Of a stretch of 64,000 bases of DNA, positions 18,492 to 24,678 are shown piece by piece. The notes beneath the pieces are model-generated. The model did no database searches, was not told the origin of the DNA, and saw nothing but the letters and a program-made list of their open reading frames with translations. Numbering within the stretch: position 1 is the stretch's first letter; each line of letters opens with the position of its first letter. The stretch comes from Pseudomonadota bacterium. GTDB taxonomy: Bacteria > Myxococcota_A > Polyangia > GCA-2747355. The stretch covers positions 124,001 through 188,000 of the forward strand of contig JADJTL010000004.1 in NCBI GenBank assembly GCA_016711215.1, written 5' to 3'. The position numbers and the translations under genes are program-made.

Positions 18492-18505
18492 AATTCACGT
18501 GCCCA

Positions 18506-18513
18506 CTGTCTCA
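18506..18513. repeat. Right terminal inverted repeat of the IS
   Basis: CTGTCTCA, exact reverse complement of 16825-16832, 15 bases after the orfB stop codon. Confidence 0.55.
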
Positions 18514-18736
18514 ACCGCGTTGACACGTTCCGGAACCGCGAGCTTGCCGGCGACCGCGCCCCAGCGAAACCCGACCAACCAACGGCGCGCAGTATGCGTG
18601 CCGGTCACCATCGGTAGCGGAGTTATCACAGGCCGCCGAGGAAGGCAGACCGATCACGTCGCCTGCGACAAGTTGCCGCATTGTCAGCGCTCCGCCGGTC
18701 GAGCTATGAAGGGCCCCCAAGAGCGGAGCAGAAGAA

Positions 18737-19147
18737 ATGCGCGCACTCTCGATTCTTTTCGCAGTGTCCTGTGTGGTCGGGTTAGCCGGCGGTTGCGGTG
18801 GCGATGACGATGAAGGCAGCCAGGCTGCCAATCAGTCCACCGCCGCCGGGCTGCGCCTGACCCTGGTGTTCGAGTTCGACCCGCCCGTCGTTGGGCAGAA
18901 CAGGCTCTCCGTTTCTGTCTCGGACGACGCCGGCGCACCCGTCACTGGAGCGCAAATCACGGTCGATCCGCAGATGCCGCACATGGGCCACGGATCGACC
19001 GAGGAGGCGACAGTCAGCGAGCTTGGTGGCGGCAGCTACGACGCCTTCCCCGTGACGTTTCAGATGCCGGGCATGTGGGAGGTGACCGTTGGCGCGACAA
19101 AGGGCGCGCTGAGCGCTAGCGAGACGATCAAGTTGATGGTGGAGTAG
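18737..19147 (+). CDS. YtkA-like lipoprotein
   Basis: Small exported lipoprotein, 136 residues. A signal peptide ends in the lipobox GLAGGC (Cys about 20) followed by an acidic GGDDDEGS linker. The remaining 95 residues form one beta-sandwich-like domain with VSVSDDAGAPVTGAQITVDP, MPHMGHGS and GGGSYDAFPVTFQMPGMWEV, the pattern of YtkA-like (PF13115) / FixH-related domains. The His/Met-rich MPHMGHG could bind copper, which is inference. A GGAGCAGAAG stretch lies before the ATG. It is the first gene of a tight four-gene cluster (18737-21332); the 223 bases upstream, right of the IS, hold no recognisable gene. Confidence 0.78.
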   Translation: MRALSILFAVSCVVGLAGGCGGDDDEGSQAANQSTAAGLRLTLVFEFDPPVVGQNRLSVSVSDDAGAPVTGAQITVDPQMPHMGHGSTEEATVSELGGGSYDAFPVTFQMPGMWEVTVGATKGALSASETIKLMVE

Positions 19148-19154
19148 ATCTGGC

Positions 19155-20075
19155 GTGCACGCGCCACGCGCCACCGCCTGGTTGCTGGCATGGGGGCTGC
19201 TCGCCGGCGCGGCCCGCGACGCGAATGGGGCCGCCTGTTGCATGTCAGCAACGGCGACTGGGCTGGGGCGCTTGCTGGCGTGGGAACAGCTGGCTGTTGG
19301 CTTGCGCAGCTCAGTCATCGGGGGCGTGGGCTACTGGGACCCGACTGGCCACTGGCGGGCCTACGGCTCGGGCTACAGAGAGCTGGAGTGGCGCTCCGAG
19401 CTCTGGAGCATGGTCGGTCTCGGCCGGCGGTGGTCGCTGTACGGGCGCCTGCCGTGGATTCTGGGCTACCGCCACGTGGGCAACCTGGGCGGCAACGTCG
19501 ATGGGGGCCTGGCCGACGTGCAGGCCGGGGCGCGCTACGAGTTGCTCGGCATCGGCGAGTACCTGCGGCTGCCCGCCGTCGCCTTAGGCTGCGGCCTCAC
19601 CCTTCCCACAGGGCGCACGGTCGAGGCCGCCGATCTGGGTGGGAGCGGCGTGACCAGCCGTGGCGTGTGGGTGGTCTCCGCGGCCGCAACTGTCGAGAAG
19701 ACCTACCTGCCCTGGTTTGTCCGCTTGACCGTCGGTCTCAACGCCCCAGTGGCGCGGCGACAAGACAGCGGCAAGAGCCAGCGCTACGGTCTCGGCGTGC
19801 AGTCCGATCTCGCCGGGGGCCGCGAGTTGCTGCGCGATCTGGTTCTGAGCGTGACCGCGCGCTTTCTCTGGGAGGATGCGATCCGCCTGGACGGCGCGCA
19901 GGTCCCCGATTCCCGGCGGAGCGATCTTGGCCTAGGGGTGGCCCTGTCCTGGCGTTTCGACCCGCACTGGACGGCCCAGACGGCTTTCGATACAGGCGTC
20001 TTCGCCAGCGGCCTGGGCGACAACACGCCCGGTCGACTGACGGCAACTGTGGGGGTGCGCTATGGCTACTTTTAG
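19155..20075 (+). CDS. Outer-membrane beta-barrel protein of envelope redox cluster
   Basis: Predicted outer-membrane barrel, 306 residues, start GTG at 19155, seven bases after the YtkA-like gene. A signal peptide (about 1-26) ends near DANGA and the mature protein begins ACCMSATAT, with two adjacent cysteines. The rest is a run of amphipathic strands (ELWSMVGLGRRWSLYGRLPW, YLRLPAVALGCGLTLPTG) finishing in TATVGVRYGYF, a terminal Phe typical of barrels inserted by BamA. No enzymatic motif. The family is not one I can name; its place between a YtkA-like lipoprotein and a redoxin suggests a shared envelope function. Confidence 0.72.
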   Translation: MHAPRATAWLLAWGLLAGAARDANGAACCMSATATGLGRLLAWEQLAVGLRSSVIGGVGYWDPTGHWRAYGSGYRELEWRSELWSMVGLGRRWSLYGRLPWILGYRHVGNLGGNVDGGLADVQAGARYELLGIGEYLRLPAVALGCGLTLPTGRTVEAADLGGSGVTSRGVWVVSAAATVEKTYLPWFVRLTVGLNAPVARRQDSGKSQRYGLGVQSDLAGGRELLRDLVLSVTARFLWEDAIRLDGAQVPDSRRSDLGLGVALSWRFDPHWTAQTAFDTGVFASGLGDNTPGRLTATVGVRYGYF

Positions 20076-20166
20076 TCCCGCTTCTGGCTGTGGAGAGCGG
20101 ACCGCAGCCCCCTTGGCGAGGCCGGCACTGGGAATCCCGGGCTTCGACAGAGGCGTTCGTTTCCTC

Positions 20167-20829
20167 ATGGTGCGGTTGTTGCCCCTGTGGCTGCTGTGGC
20201 TGCTGTTGCTGGCGGGCGCCTGCGCCGCCAGGCCAGCTGGCTTGGTCGCGCTGCCCAGTGAGGCTCTCGCCGCAATGCCGCTGAGACAGCTCGACGGGCG
20301 GGCGCTCGATCTCGCACAGACCGTGCGCGGGCACGACGCCACGGTGCTGGTCTGGTGGGCGACGCGCTGCCCCTGCGTTGCTCGCTACCAACAGCGTATC
20401 GAGGCGCTGGGGCGGTCCTTCCCGCCGGAGCGCGTCGCGTTGTTGGCAATCGCCAGCAATGCAGACGACGATCTGGCCACCGTCGCACGGGAGGTGCGCC
20501 GGCGGGGCATGCACACGTCGGTCGTGCTGGATCCCCGCGGGCAGTTGGCTCAGGCGTTCGGTGCGCGCACGACGCCCAGCACCATCGTGCTGAATCGGCG
20601 CGGCCAGGTGGTGTTCCACGGCTGGATCGACAACGAGCGCGAGCCGGGTGTCGCGGGCAGACAGCCCCATGCCAGACGCGCCATCGCGGCGACCCTCGCC
20701 GGGCGCACGCCGAACGAGAGAACGACCCCTGTCTATGGCTGCCTGATCACCAAACGCATCGGCGAGACCCAGAGCTGTCTCCCAGCTCCGGAGGCAGAGA
20801 CATGCCACGCAGCTCACGACGAGGACTAG
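20167..20829 (+). CDS. Thioredoxin-fold lipoprotein (redoxin) with C-P-C motif
   Basis: Probable periplasmic thiol-disulphide protein, 220 residues. I chose the ATG at 20167 because a hydrophobic signal with lipobox LLAGAC follows directly; an in-frame ATG at 20062 would overlap the barrel gene. The fold is visible in ATVLVWWATRCPCVARYQQR, with a C-P-C in place of the usual C-x-x-C, then VALLAIASNADDDLATVARE, the cis-Pro strand GARTTPSTIVLNRRGQVVF and GWIDNE. The order resembles AhpC/TSA-type redoxins. A Cys-containing tail (VYGCLITK) may be a second redox site. It overlaps the next gene by 28 bases. Confidence 0.78.
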   Translation: MVRLLPLWLLWLLLLAGACAARPAGLVALPSEALAAMPLRQLDGRALDLAQTVRGHDATVLVWWATRCPCVARYQQRIEALGRSFPPERVALLAIASNADDDLATVAREVRRRGMHTSVVLDPRGQLAQAFGARTTPSTIVLNRRGQVVFHGWIDNEREPGVAGRQPHARRAIAATLAGRTPNERTTPVYGCLITKRIGETQSCLPAPEAETCHAAHDED

Positions 20830-21332
20830 CCCGCGCGCCCTACCAGGTGGCCCTGGTAGCCGCACTGGTGGTCGGCGTTGGCTGCAGCGCCCATTCGCAC
20901 GCCAGCGGGGCTCGCCAAGGGCCCTCCGTCAGTGCGGCGAGTCCCGCGCATGTCGCCCAGGCCGAGGCGCTCCCTGCACTGACCCGAAAGGCCACGGTGG
21001 CCTACGACCTCCGGGTTGCCGCAGGGCCAACGGCGCGCCCCGGCCAACCGTGCGTCGCTACTGTGCAGGTCATCGCCAAGAAGCCCTACGAGATCACCGC
21101 CGACTACCCGGCTCAGTTGACGGTGCGAAGCGGCGACCTGCGGCAGCGGCTGACGGCTGCCGACGCCTCGATCGAGGCCGAGCGGCTGACGTTCACGCCC
21201 ACCTTGGCGTTTGACCGTCCCGGTAGGTACGAGGTGAGCGGCGAGCTACGCTTCAGCCTTTGTGATCGGCAAAGCTGCCTGCTCCGGCGCGAGTCGGTCA
21301 GCTGGACTGTGCACGTCCCGGGGTCGCCCTAG
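20802..21332 (+). CDS. Lipoprotein with DsbD-like N-terminal immunoglobulin-type domain
   Basis: Exported lipoprotein, 176 residues. The ATG at 20802 follows GGAGGCAGAGAC, a strong ribosome-binding site, and gives a signal peptide ending VVGVGC (Cys about 28). The mature part is a single beta-sandwich: RPGQPCVATVQVIAKKPYEI, YPAQLTVRSGD, GRYEVSGELRFSLCDRQSCL. The closing FSLCDRQSCLLRRE recalls the C-x(4)-C of DsbD-alpha-type domains, fitting a redox partner for the upstream redoxin; this is inference from pattern. It is the last gene of the cluster, and its stop overlaps the end of a fasciclin fragment on the other strand. Confidence 0.7.
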   Translation: MPRSSRRGLARAPYQVALVAALVVGVGCSAHSHASGARQGPSVSAASPAHVAQAEALPALTRKATVAYDLRVAAGPTARPGQPCVATVQVIAKKPYEITADYPAQLTVRSGDLRQRLTAADASIEAERLTFTPTLAFDRPGRYEVSGELRFSLCDRQSCLLRRESVSWTVHVPGSP

Positions 21333-21523
21333 TTCATCTTCTCCGGCTTGAGGATCTCGCGCAGCGCGTCGGCCTTCTCTGGCTTGAGCAGTTCCTCCAC
21401 TGTGCCCGCCGGAAGCTTTTCGAACGCCGCGTTGGTCGGGCCAAAGACGGTTAGCGGCCCGGAGGCTGCCACAGAGGTGACGTAGTCGGCCGCCCTCACC
21501 GCTGCGACGAGCGTCGTGTGGTC
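21329..21523 (-). pseudogene. Truncated fasciclin (FAS1) domain fragment
   Basis: Reading the minus strand from 21523 gives 64 residues that closely follow the FAS1 consensus: DHTTLVAAVRAADYVTSVAA, SGPLTVFGPTNAAFEKLPAG, TVEELLKPEKADALREIL, then KPEKMN and a stop. A full FAS1 domain has about 130 residues and would continue after this point with the LxYHVVPG block, which is absent; the N-terminal end is also lost, as upstream sequence shows no signal peptide or start in this frame. It is therefore a gene remnant at the 3' edge of the cluster ending at 21332. Confidence 0.82.
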
Positions 21524-21560
21524 TCGAACACGTGCTCATGCGCTGGTCAGCGTGTTGACC

Positions 21561-21627
21561 GGCGACCGAAACCCAGGTTCGGCGACCGACGGCGACCGAC
21601 GGGCGACCGAGAGGGTTCGGCGACCGA
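21561..21627. repeat. Five GGCGACCGA repeats
   Basis: GGCGACCGA occurs at 21561, 21581, 21591, 21602 and 21619, within 67 bases, irregularly spaced; a longer GGTTCGGCGACCGA unit occurs twice. The stretch lies in a non-coding interval between the fasciclin fragment and the promoter at 21820. It resembles local slippage expansion. Confidence 0.8.
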
Positions 21628-21819
21628 GAGGCGAAATGCTCGTCCGCCTGCGCCTCGGGCACCTCGTTGATCGGGACCAGATGGCTGCTCGCATCGACCC
21701 CAGGCCCGCCGCGTAGGTCGTTTTGTATCTACGGCTTGATCCGGAGTCGCTTGATTTCAGCTATTTGCGCGTTGGGGTGGTCAAGATGGGGGTAAACCAT
21801 GCGCCCTTGTGCGCGCTGG

Positions 21820-21847
21820 TTGACGTCGCGCGGGGCTTCGGTAGAGT
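21820..21847 (+). promoter_or_regulatory. Probable sigma-70 type promoter
   Basis: TTGACG (21820-21825), a 16-base spacer, then TAGAGT (21842-21847). It points at the small gene starting at 21929, giving a leader of roughly 75 bases. Based on consensus only. Confidence 0.45.
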
Positions 21848-21928
21848 GCGCCTGTCTTGGGCGATGCTGCCCTGCGAGGGTGGCTGGGTCGGACGCGGCG
21901 CGTGGGCCGCGTAGGGAGGCGGGGAAGC

Positions 21929-22417
21929 ATGCAGCGCAAGTTCAGCAGGCAGGGCAAGTTCATCGTTGTCGGTGCCGTCATGCTCACCCTCGCCCTCTTG
22001 GGCACCACCGCTGACGCGCGGCCGGCTGGTGGCGGCGAGCGCGGCGAATCGGGTCCTCTCACTCGGCTTTTCGCGCGCGCCTCAGGTTCGTCGGGAGGAG
22101 TCACGGCGCTCGGGCGCTTTGCCCTTGTTGCCGCGCTCGCCACGCTCCCGCTCCAGGGCTGCGAACGGGCTGGCGCCGTGTCCAGCGCCGGCGTCGGCGT
22201 TGACAGTGTTCCCTTTCTGCAGGTCGGGCTTGCGACGAGACGCGCACCTGACGCCGCGGAAGGGAGTGCCCTCCCGCGCGCGGCTGTCCCGTCCCGCCCG
22301 CGCCGCGCGACCTCCGTGGCCACCATGACTTCCGTGATTTCCGCGCCGAAGTCGATGGCCGTTGCGCGGGCCAACACGTCGCCAGCCTCCGCTGGGTCGC
22401 GAGCGCACCATCGATAG
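21929..22417 (+). CDS. Small putative exported protein, possibly frame-disrupted
   Basis: Unknown; 162 residues from ATG 21929, which follows GGGAGGCGGGGAAGC. The first 34 residues are a convincing signal peptide (basic start, then FIVVGAVMLTLALLGTTADA). A second hydrophobic piece follows at about 65-78 (GRFALVAALATLPLQGC). After about residue 110 the reading frame loses protein-like character, while another plus frame reads DLRGHHDFRDFRAEVDG around 22,310-22,360. This may mean a frameshift in an originally longer or differently ended product. It stands alone behind a promoter-like sequence in the accessory region. Confidence 0.4.
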   Translation: MQRKFSRQGKFIVVGAVMLTLALLGTTADARPAGGGERGESGPLTRLFARASGSSGGVTALGRFALVAALATLPLQGCERAGAVSSAGVGVDSVPFLQVGLATRRAPDAAEGSALPRAAVPSRPRRATSVATMTSVISAPKSMAVARANTSPASAGSRAHHR

Positions 22418-22452
22418 GCTCTTGACGCGCGCAGCCTGACGCGCGGACCTGG

Positions 22453-22547
22453 CTGGTTCATCACTGGTTCATCACTGGTTCAGCACTGGCTGGCCGGTCG
22501 TGGCCAGCCGCTGCGGTGGCCAGCCGGTGGCCAGCGGGTGGCCACCG
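22453..22547. repeat. Two adjacent arrays of 11-bp repeats
   Basis: CTGGTTCATCA is repeated at 22453, 22464 and 22475 (last copy CTGGTTCAGCA). A second array of GGTGGCCAGCC-like units lies at 22515, 22526 and 22537. Both have an 11-base period, close to one helical turn. They lie in the interval downstream of both the small exported gene and the HAD gene, ending 17 bases before the HAD stop codon. Confidence 0.85.
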
Positions 22548-22564
22548 GTGGTGCGTGCTCGCCC

Positions 22565-23341
22565 TTATCGGCGCGCCGCGAGCAGGTAATCGACCAGCTC
22601 GGCGAAGCCCTCGCCCCCGGCGGCCCGCGTGAGGTAGGCCGGCAACGGGGTGATGCGATGTGCCAGGCGTTGCAGGTTGGCGACGCCGCAGGCGTGCGGG
22701 AAGGCGGCGAACATCGGCGCGTCGTTCGGCGAGTCGCCGACGAAGGTCGCGCGCTGCGGATCGAGCTCGCGGCCGCGCAGCTCGCGGCTCCAGCGCTGGC
22801 ACATGCTCAGCTTGTCGTGCGTCCCCAGCCAGCCATTGACGTGTATCGAGCTGATCTTGGCCACGGCGCCGTGCGCGGCGAAGATCTGCACGATCCGGTC
22901 GACCGCAGCCTCCGGCAGTGGCGCCACCTCTTCGGCGATGTCGATCGCCAGATCGCAGCAGCGGTAGGCCTGGTCGGCAGCGACACGACAGCCGGGGACC
23001 TCGGCCAAGACCTGGCCGCGGATCGCGGCGAGGCGCGCGTCGGCCGCCGCGGGACGCGGTGCGAAGAGGCGGCGCAGCGTGCCGTCGACCAGCGCGAAGG
23101 CCAAGGCGCCGTTTTCGCCGATCACCGCGTGCACGGGCCATTGGCGCGCGAGGTGGTCGCACCAGCCGGCCGGCCTGCCGGTGACCAGCACGACGTCGAG
23201 GCCCGCCTCGAAGGCGCGCCACAGCGCGGTATACGCGGCCGCCGGGATGCGGCCAGCGCTGGTCAGCGTGTCGTCGATATCGGTGAAGAGCGTGTCGATG
23301 CGGTTGGCGACCGCGGCAGGCATCGTGCTGAGGGGCTGCAT
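22565..23341 (-). CDS. HAD-superfamily (IIB-type) phosphatase
   Basis: Cytoplasmic phosphohydrolase, about 258 residues. The motifs in order are: motif I TLFTDIDDTLTSAGRIP with the nucleophile Asp, motif II VVLVTGRPAGW, a cap region including IGENGALAFALVDG, the lysine of motif III in GTHDKLSMCQRW and motif IV FVGDSPNDAPMFAAF. The cap size fits the Cof / sucrose-phosphatase-like IIB group; the sugar-phosphate substrate cannot be named. The start is ATG 23341 or, six codons later, 23323. It is divergent from the secreted protein at 23384 across 42 bases. Confidence 0.88.
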   Translation of the reverse strand: MQPLSTMPAAVANRIDTLFTDIDDTLTSAGRIPAAAYTALWRAFEAGLDVVLVTGRPAGWCDHLARQWPVHAVIGENGALAFALVDGTLRRLFAPRPAAADARLAAIRGQVLAEVPGCRVAADQAYRCCDLAIDIAEEVAPLPEAAVDRIVQIFAAHGAVAKISSIHVNGWLGTHDKLSMCQRWSRELRGRELDPQRATFVGDSPNDAPMFAAFPHACGVANLQRLAHRITPLPAYLTRAAGGEGFAELVDYLLAARR

Positions 23342-23383
23342 AGGACTCCCGCTCGGGCCGTCGTCGGCGCTAGGATAGCTGCA

Positions 23384-24613
23384 ATGCCTCGTCCGCGCAC
23401 CGTCCTCGCCAGGCTCGCGCTCGTACTGCTGCTGCCAGCCGCCGCGTCGGCAACCAGCGGCTGCGCGATCGACGACTGTGCGCGGCCCGCCGTCTGTTGC
23501 GCGAGTTGCGAGGCGACGACGGTGCGCCAGGCCTCCTGCGCCTGCGCGGCGGACGAGGTCTCGGCGCTGGAATGTCCCAAGCGCTCGGCCTGTGCGCTGA
23601 CCCACTACGTCGGCGACGAGGCCGCCGTGTGCTGTCGCGGGAGCTGCGCCAGCGCCGCGAGCTACGACGCGGCGAGCGGACGCTGCGAGGGCGAGGATGC
23701 CTATCTGCACGAATGCACGGTCGAGAGCGCCTGTTTGCAGGGCTACCGCGCGCGCCGGCTCGGCACGCTCTATCTACCCTGGCAGGCCGAGGCCTCCGGC
23801 AGCGGCACGTTGCTGACGGGGATCTGGGCCCACGACGCCGCGGAGGCGTGGGCCGTCGGTTTGCAGGGGCGTGTGCTGCACCGGGGCGCCGAGGGCTGGC
23901 GGGCGGTGGAGGCGCCGACGACCGAGCACCTCACGGCCGTGTGGGGCAGCGCGGCCGACGATGTGTGGGCCGTTGGGTGGAACGGCACGTTGCTGCACTA
24001 TGACGGCGAGCGCTGGCTGCTGCATCCGACGCCGACCACGGCGCATCTGCTCGCGGTCTGGGGCCGCTCCGCGACGGAGGTCTGGGCAGCGGGCGCCGAG
24101 GGCACCTTGTTGCGCTTCGGCGGCGCGGTCTGGGAGCTGCAGCCGCTGCCGACGCGCGCGCTCTTGACCACCGTGCGCGGCGGCGTGGGGGGCGAGCTTT
24201 GGCTGGCGGGTGACGCTGGCACCGTGCTGCGCGGGGATGGCGAGGGCTGGACCGTCGAAGCGACGCCCGTCACGGCGCCGCTGACCGCGCTCTGGGTCGG
24301 TGCAGCCGCCGACGACGTCTGGGCCGTGGGACGGAGCGCCACGCTGCTCCGCCGCCAGCAAGGTGAGTGGCGCACGCTTGATGAGCCCGTGCCTGGCCTG
24401 GCCGCCGATCTGACGGCGATCTGGGGTGATGGCGAGGCAACCTGGGTCGTCGGCGATCAGGGCGTGATCTTGCGCAGCGGCGGCGAGGGCTGGCAACTCG
24501 TGACCTATTTCGCCGGCCCGGCGCGGATCGACTTGCTCGGGCTTTGGGGCGCCGGCGAGGGGCTCTGGGGCGTCGGCACGGGCGGCACGATTCTCCACTA
24601 CGAGCGTCCGTGA
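23384..24613 (+). CDS. Secreted Cys-rich protein with propeller-like repeats
   Basis: Exported protein, 409 residues. A signal peptide (about 1-24) leads to a Cys-rich region (about 25-120, more than 14 Cys, probably disulphide-bonded). From about 135 onward there are six to seven repeats of about 42 residues built on LTAVWGSAADDVWAVGWNGT and LLHYDGERW. These form WAVG-type blades of a beta-propeller common in myxobacterial surface proteins. No enzymatic residues recognised. Ligand binding or an adhesion role is likely but unproven. The ATG lies only 8 bases after a TAGGAT sequence, so the mRNA may be nearly leaderless. Confidence 0.75.
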   Translation: MPRPRTVLARLALVLLLPAAASATSGCAIDDCARPAVCCASCEATTVRQASCACAADEVSALECPKRSACALTHYVGDEAAVCCRGSCASAASYDAASGRCEGEDAYLHECTVESACLQGYRARRLGTLYLPWQAEASGSGTLLTGIWAHDAAEAWAVGLQGRVLHRGAEGWRAVEAPTTEHLTAVWGSAADDVWAVGWNGTLLHYDGERWLLHPTPTTAHLLAVWGRSATEVWAAGAEGTLLRFGGAVWELQPLPTRALLTTVRGGVGGELWLAGDAGTVLRGDGEGWTVEATPVTAPLTALWVGAAADDVWAVGRSATLLRRQQGEWRTLDEPVPGLAADLTAIWGDGEATWVVGDQGVILRSGGEGWQLVTYFAGPARIDLLGLWGAGEGLWGVGTGGTILHYERP

Positions 24614-24647
24614 GCCCGACAAACCTGCCCGCGCTCGGGGCCTGATC

Positions 24648-24653
24648 TATACT
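24648..24653 (+). promoter_or_regulatory. -10 box for the Hsp70-like gene
   Basis: TATACT, one base off the consensus TATAAT, 25 bases before the start codon at 24679 and just after the preceding gene's stop. No good -35 was found, so this is tentative. Confidence 0.35.
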
Positions 24654-24678
24654 CGGCCAGGTTGCCAGCCAAGCGCGC

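Larger units (their letters stand above)
16825..18513. mobile_element. IS3-like insertion sequence, about 1.69 kb
   Basis: The element carries orfA (16882-17349) and orfB (17349-18491) bounded by inverted TGAGACAG (16825-16832) and CTGTCTCA (18506-18513). With the adjoining bases the match extends to GGCTGAGACAG against GGTTGAGACAG. No clear target-site duplication is visible next to either end, so the copy may be old or the ends slightly misplaced. Both transposase frames look intact. It sits in the gene-poor accessory stretch. Confidence 0.8.

Noticed and set aside
16815..18520. CGTT target-site duplication of the IS
   Set aside because: The two CGTT copies are not flush with the inverted ends (one extra base on the right), so the match may be chance.
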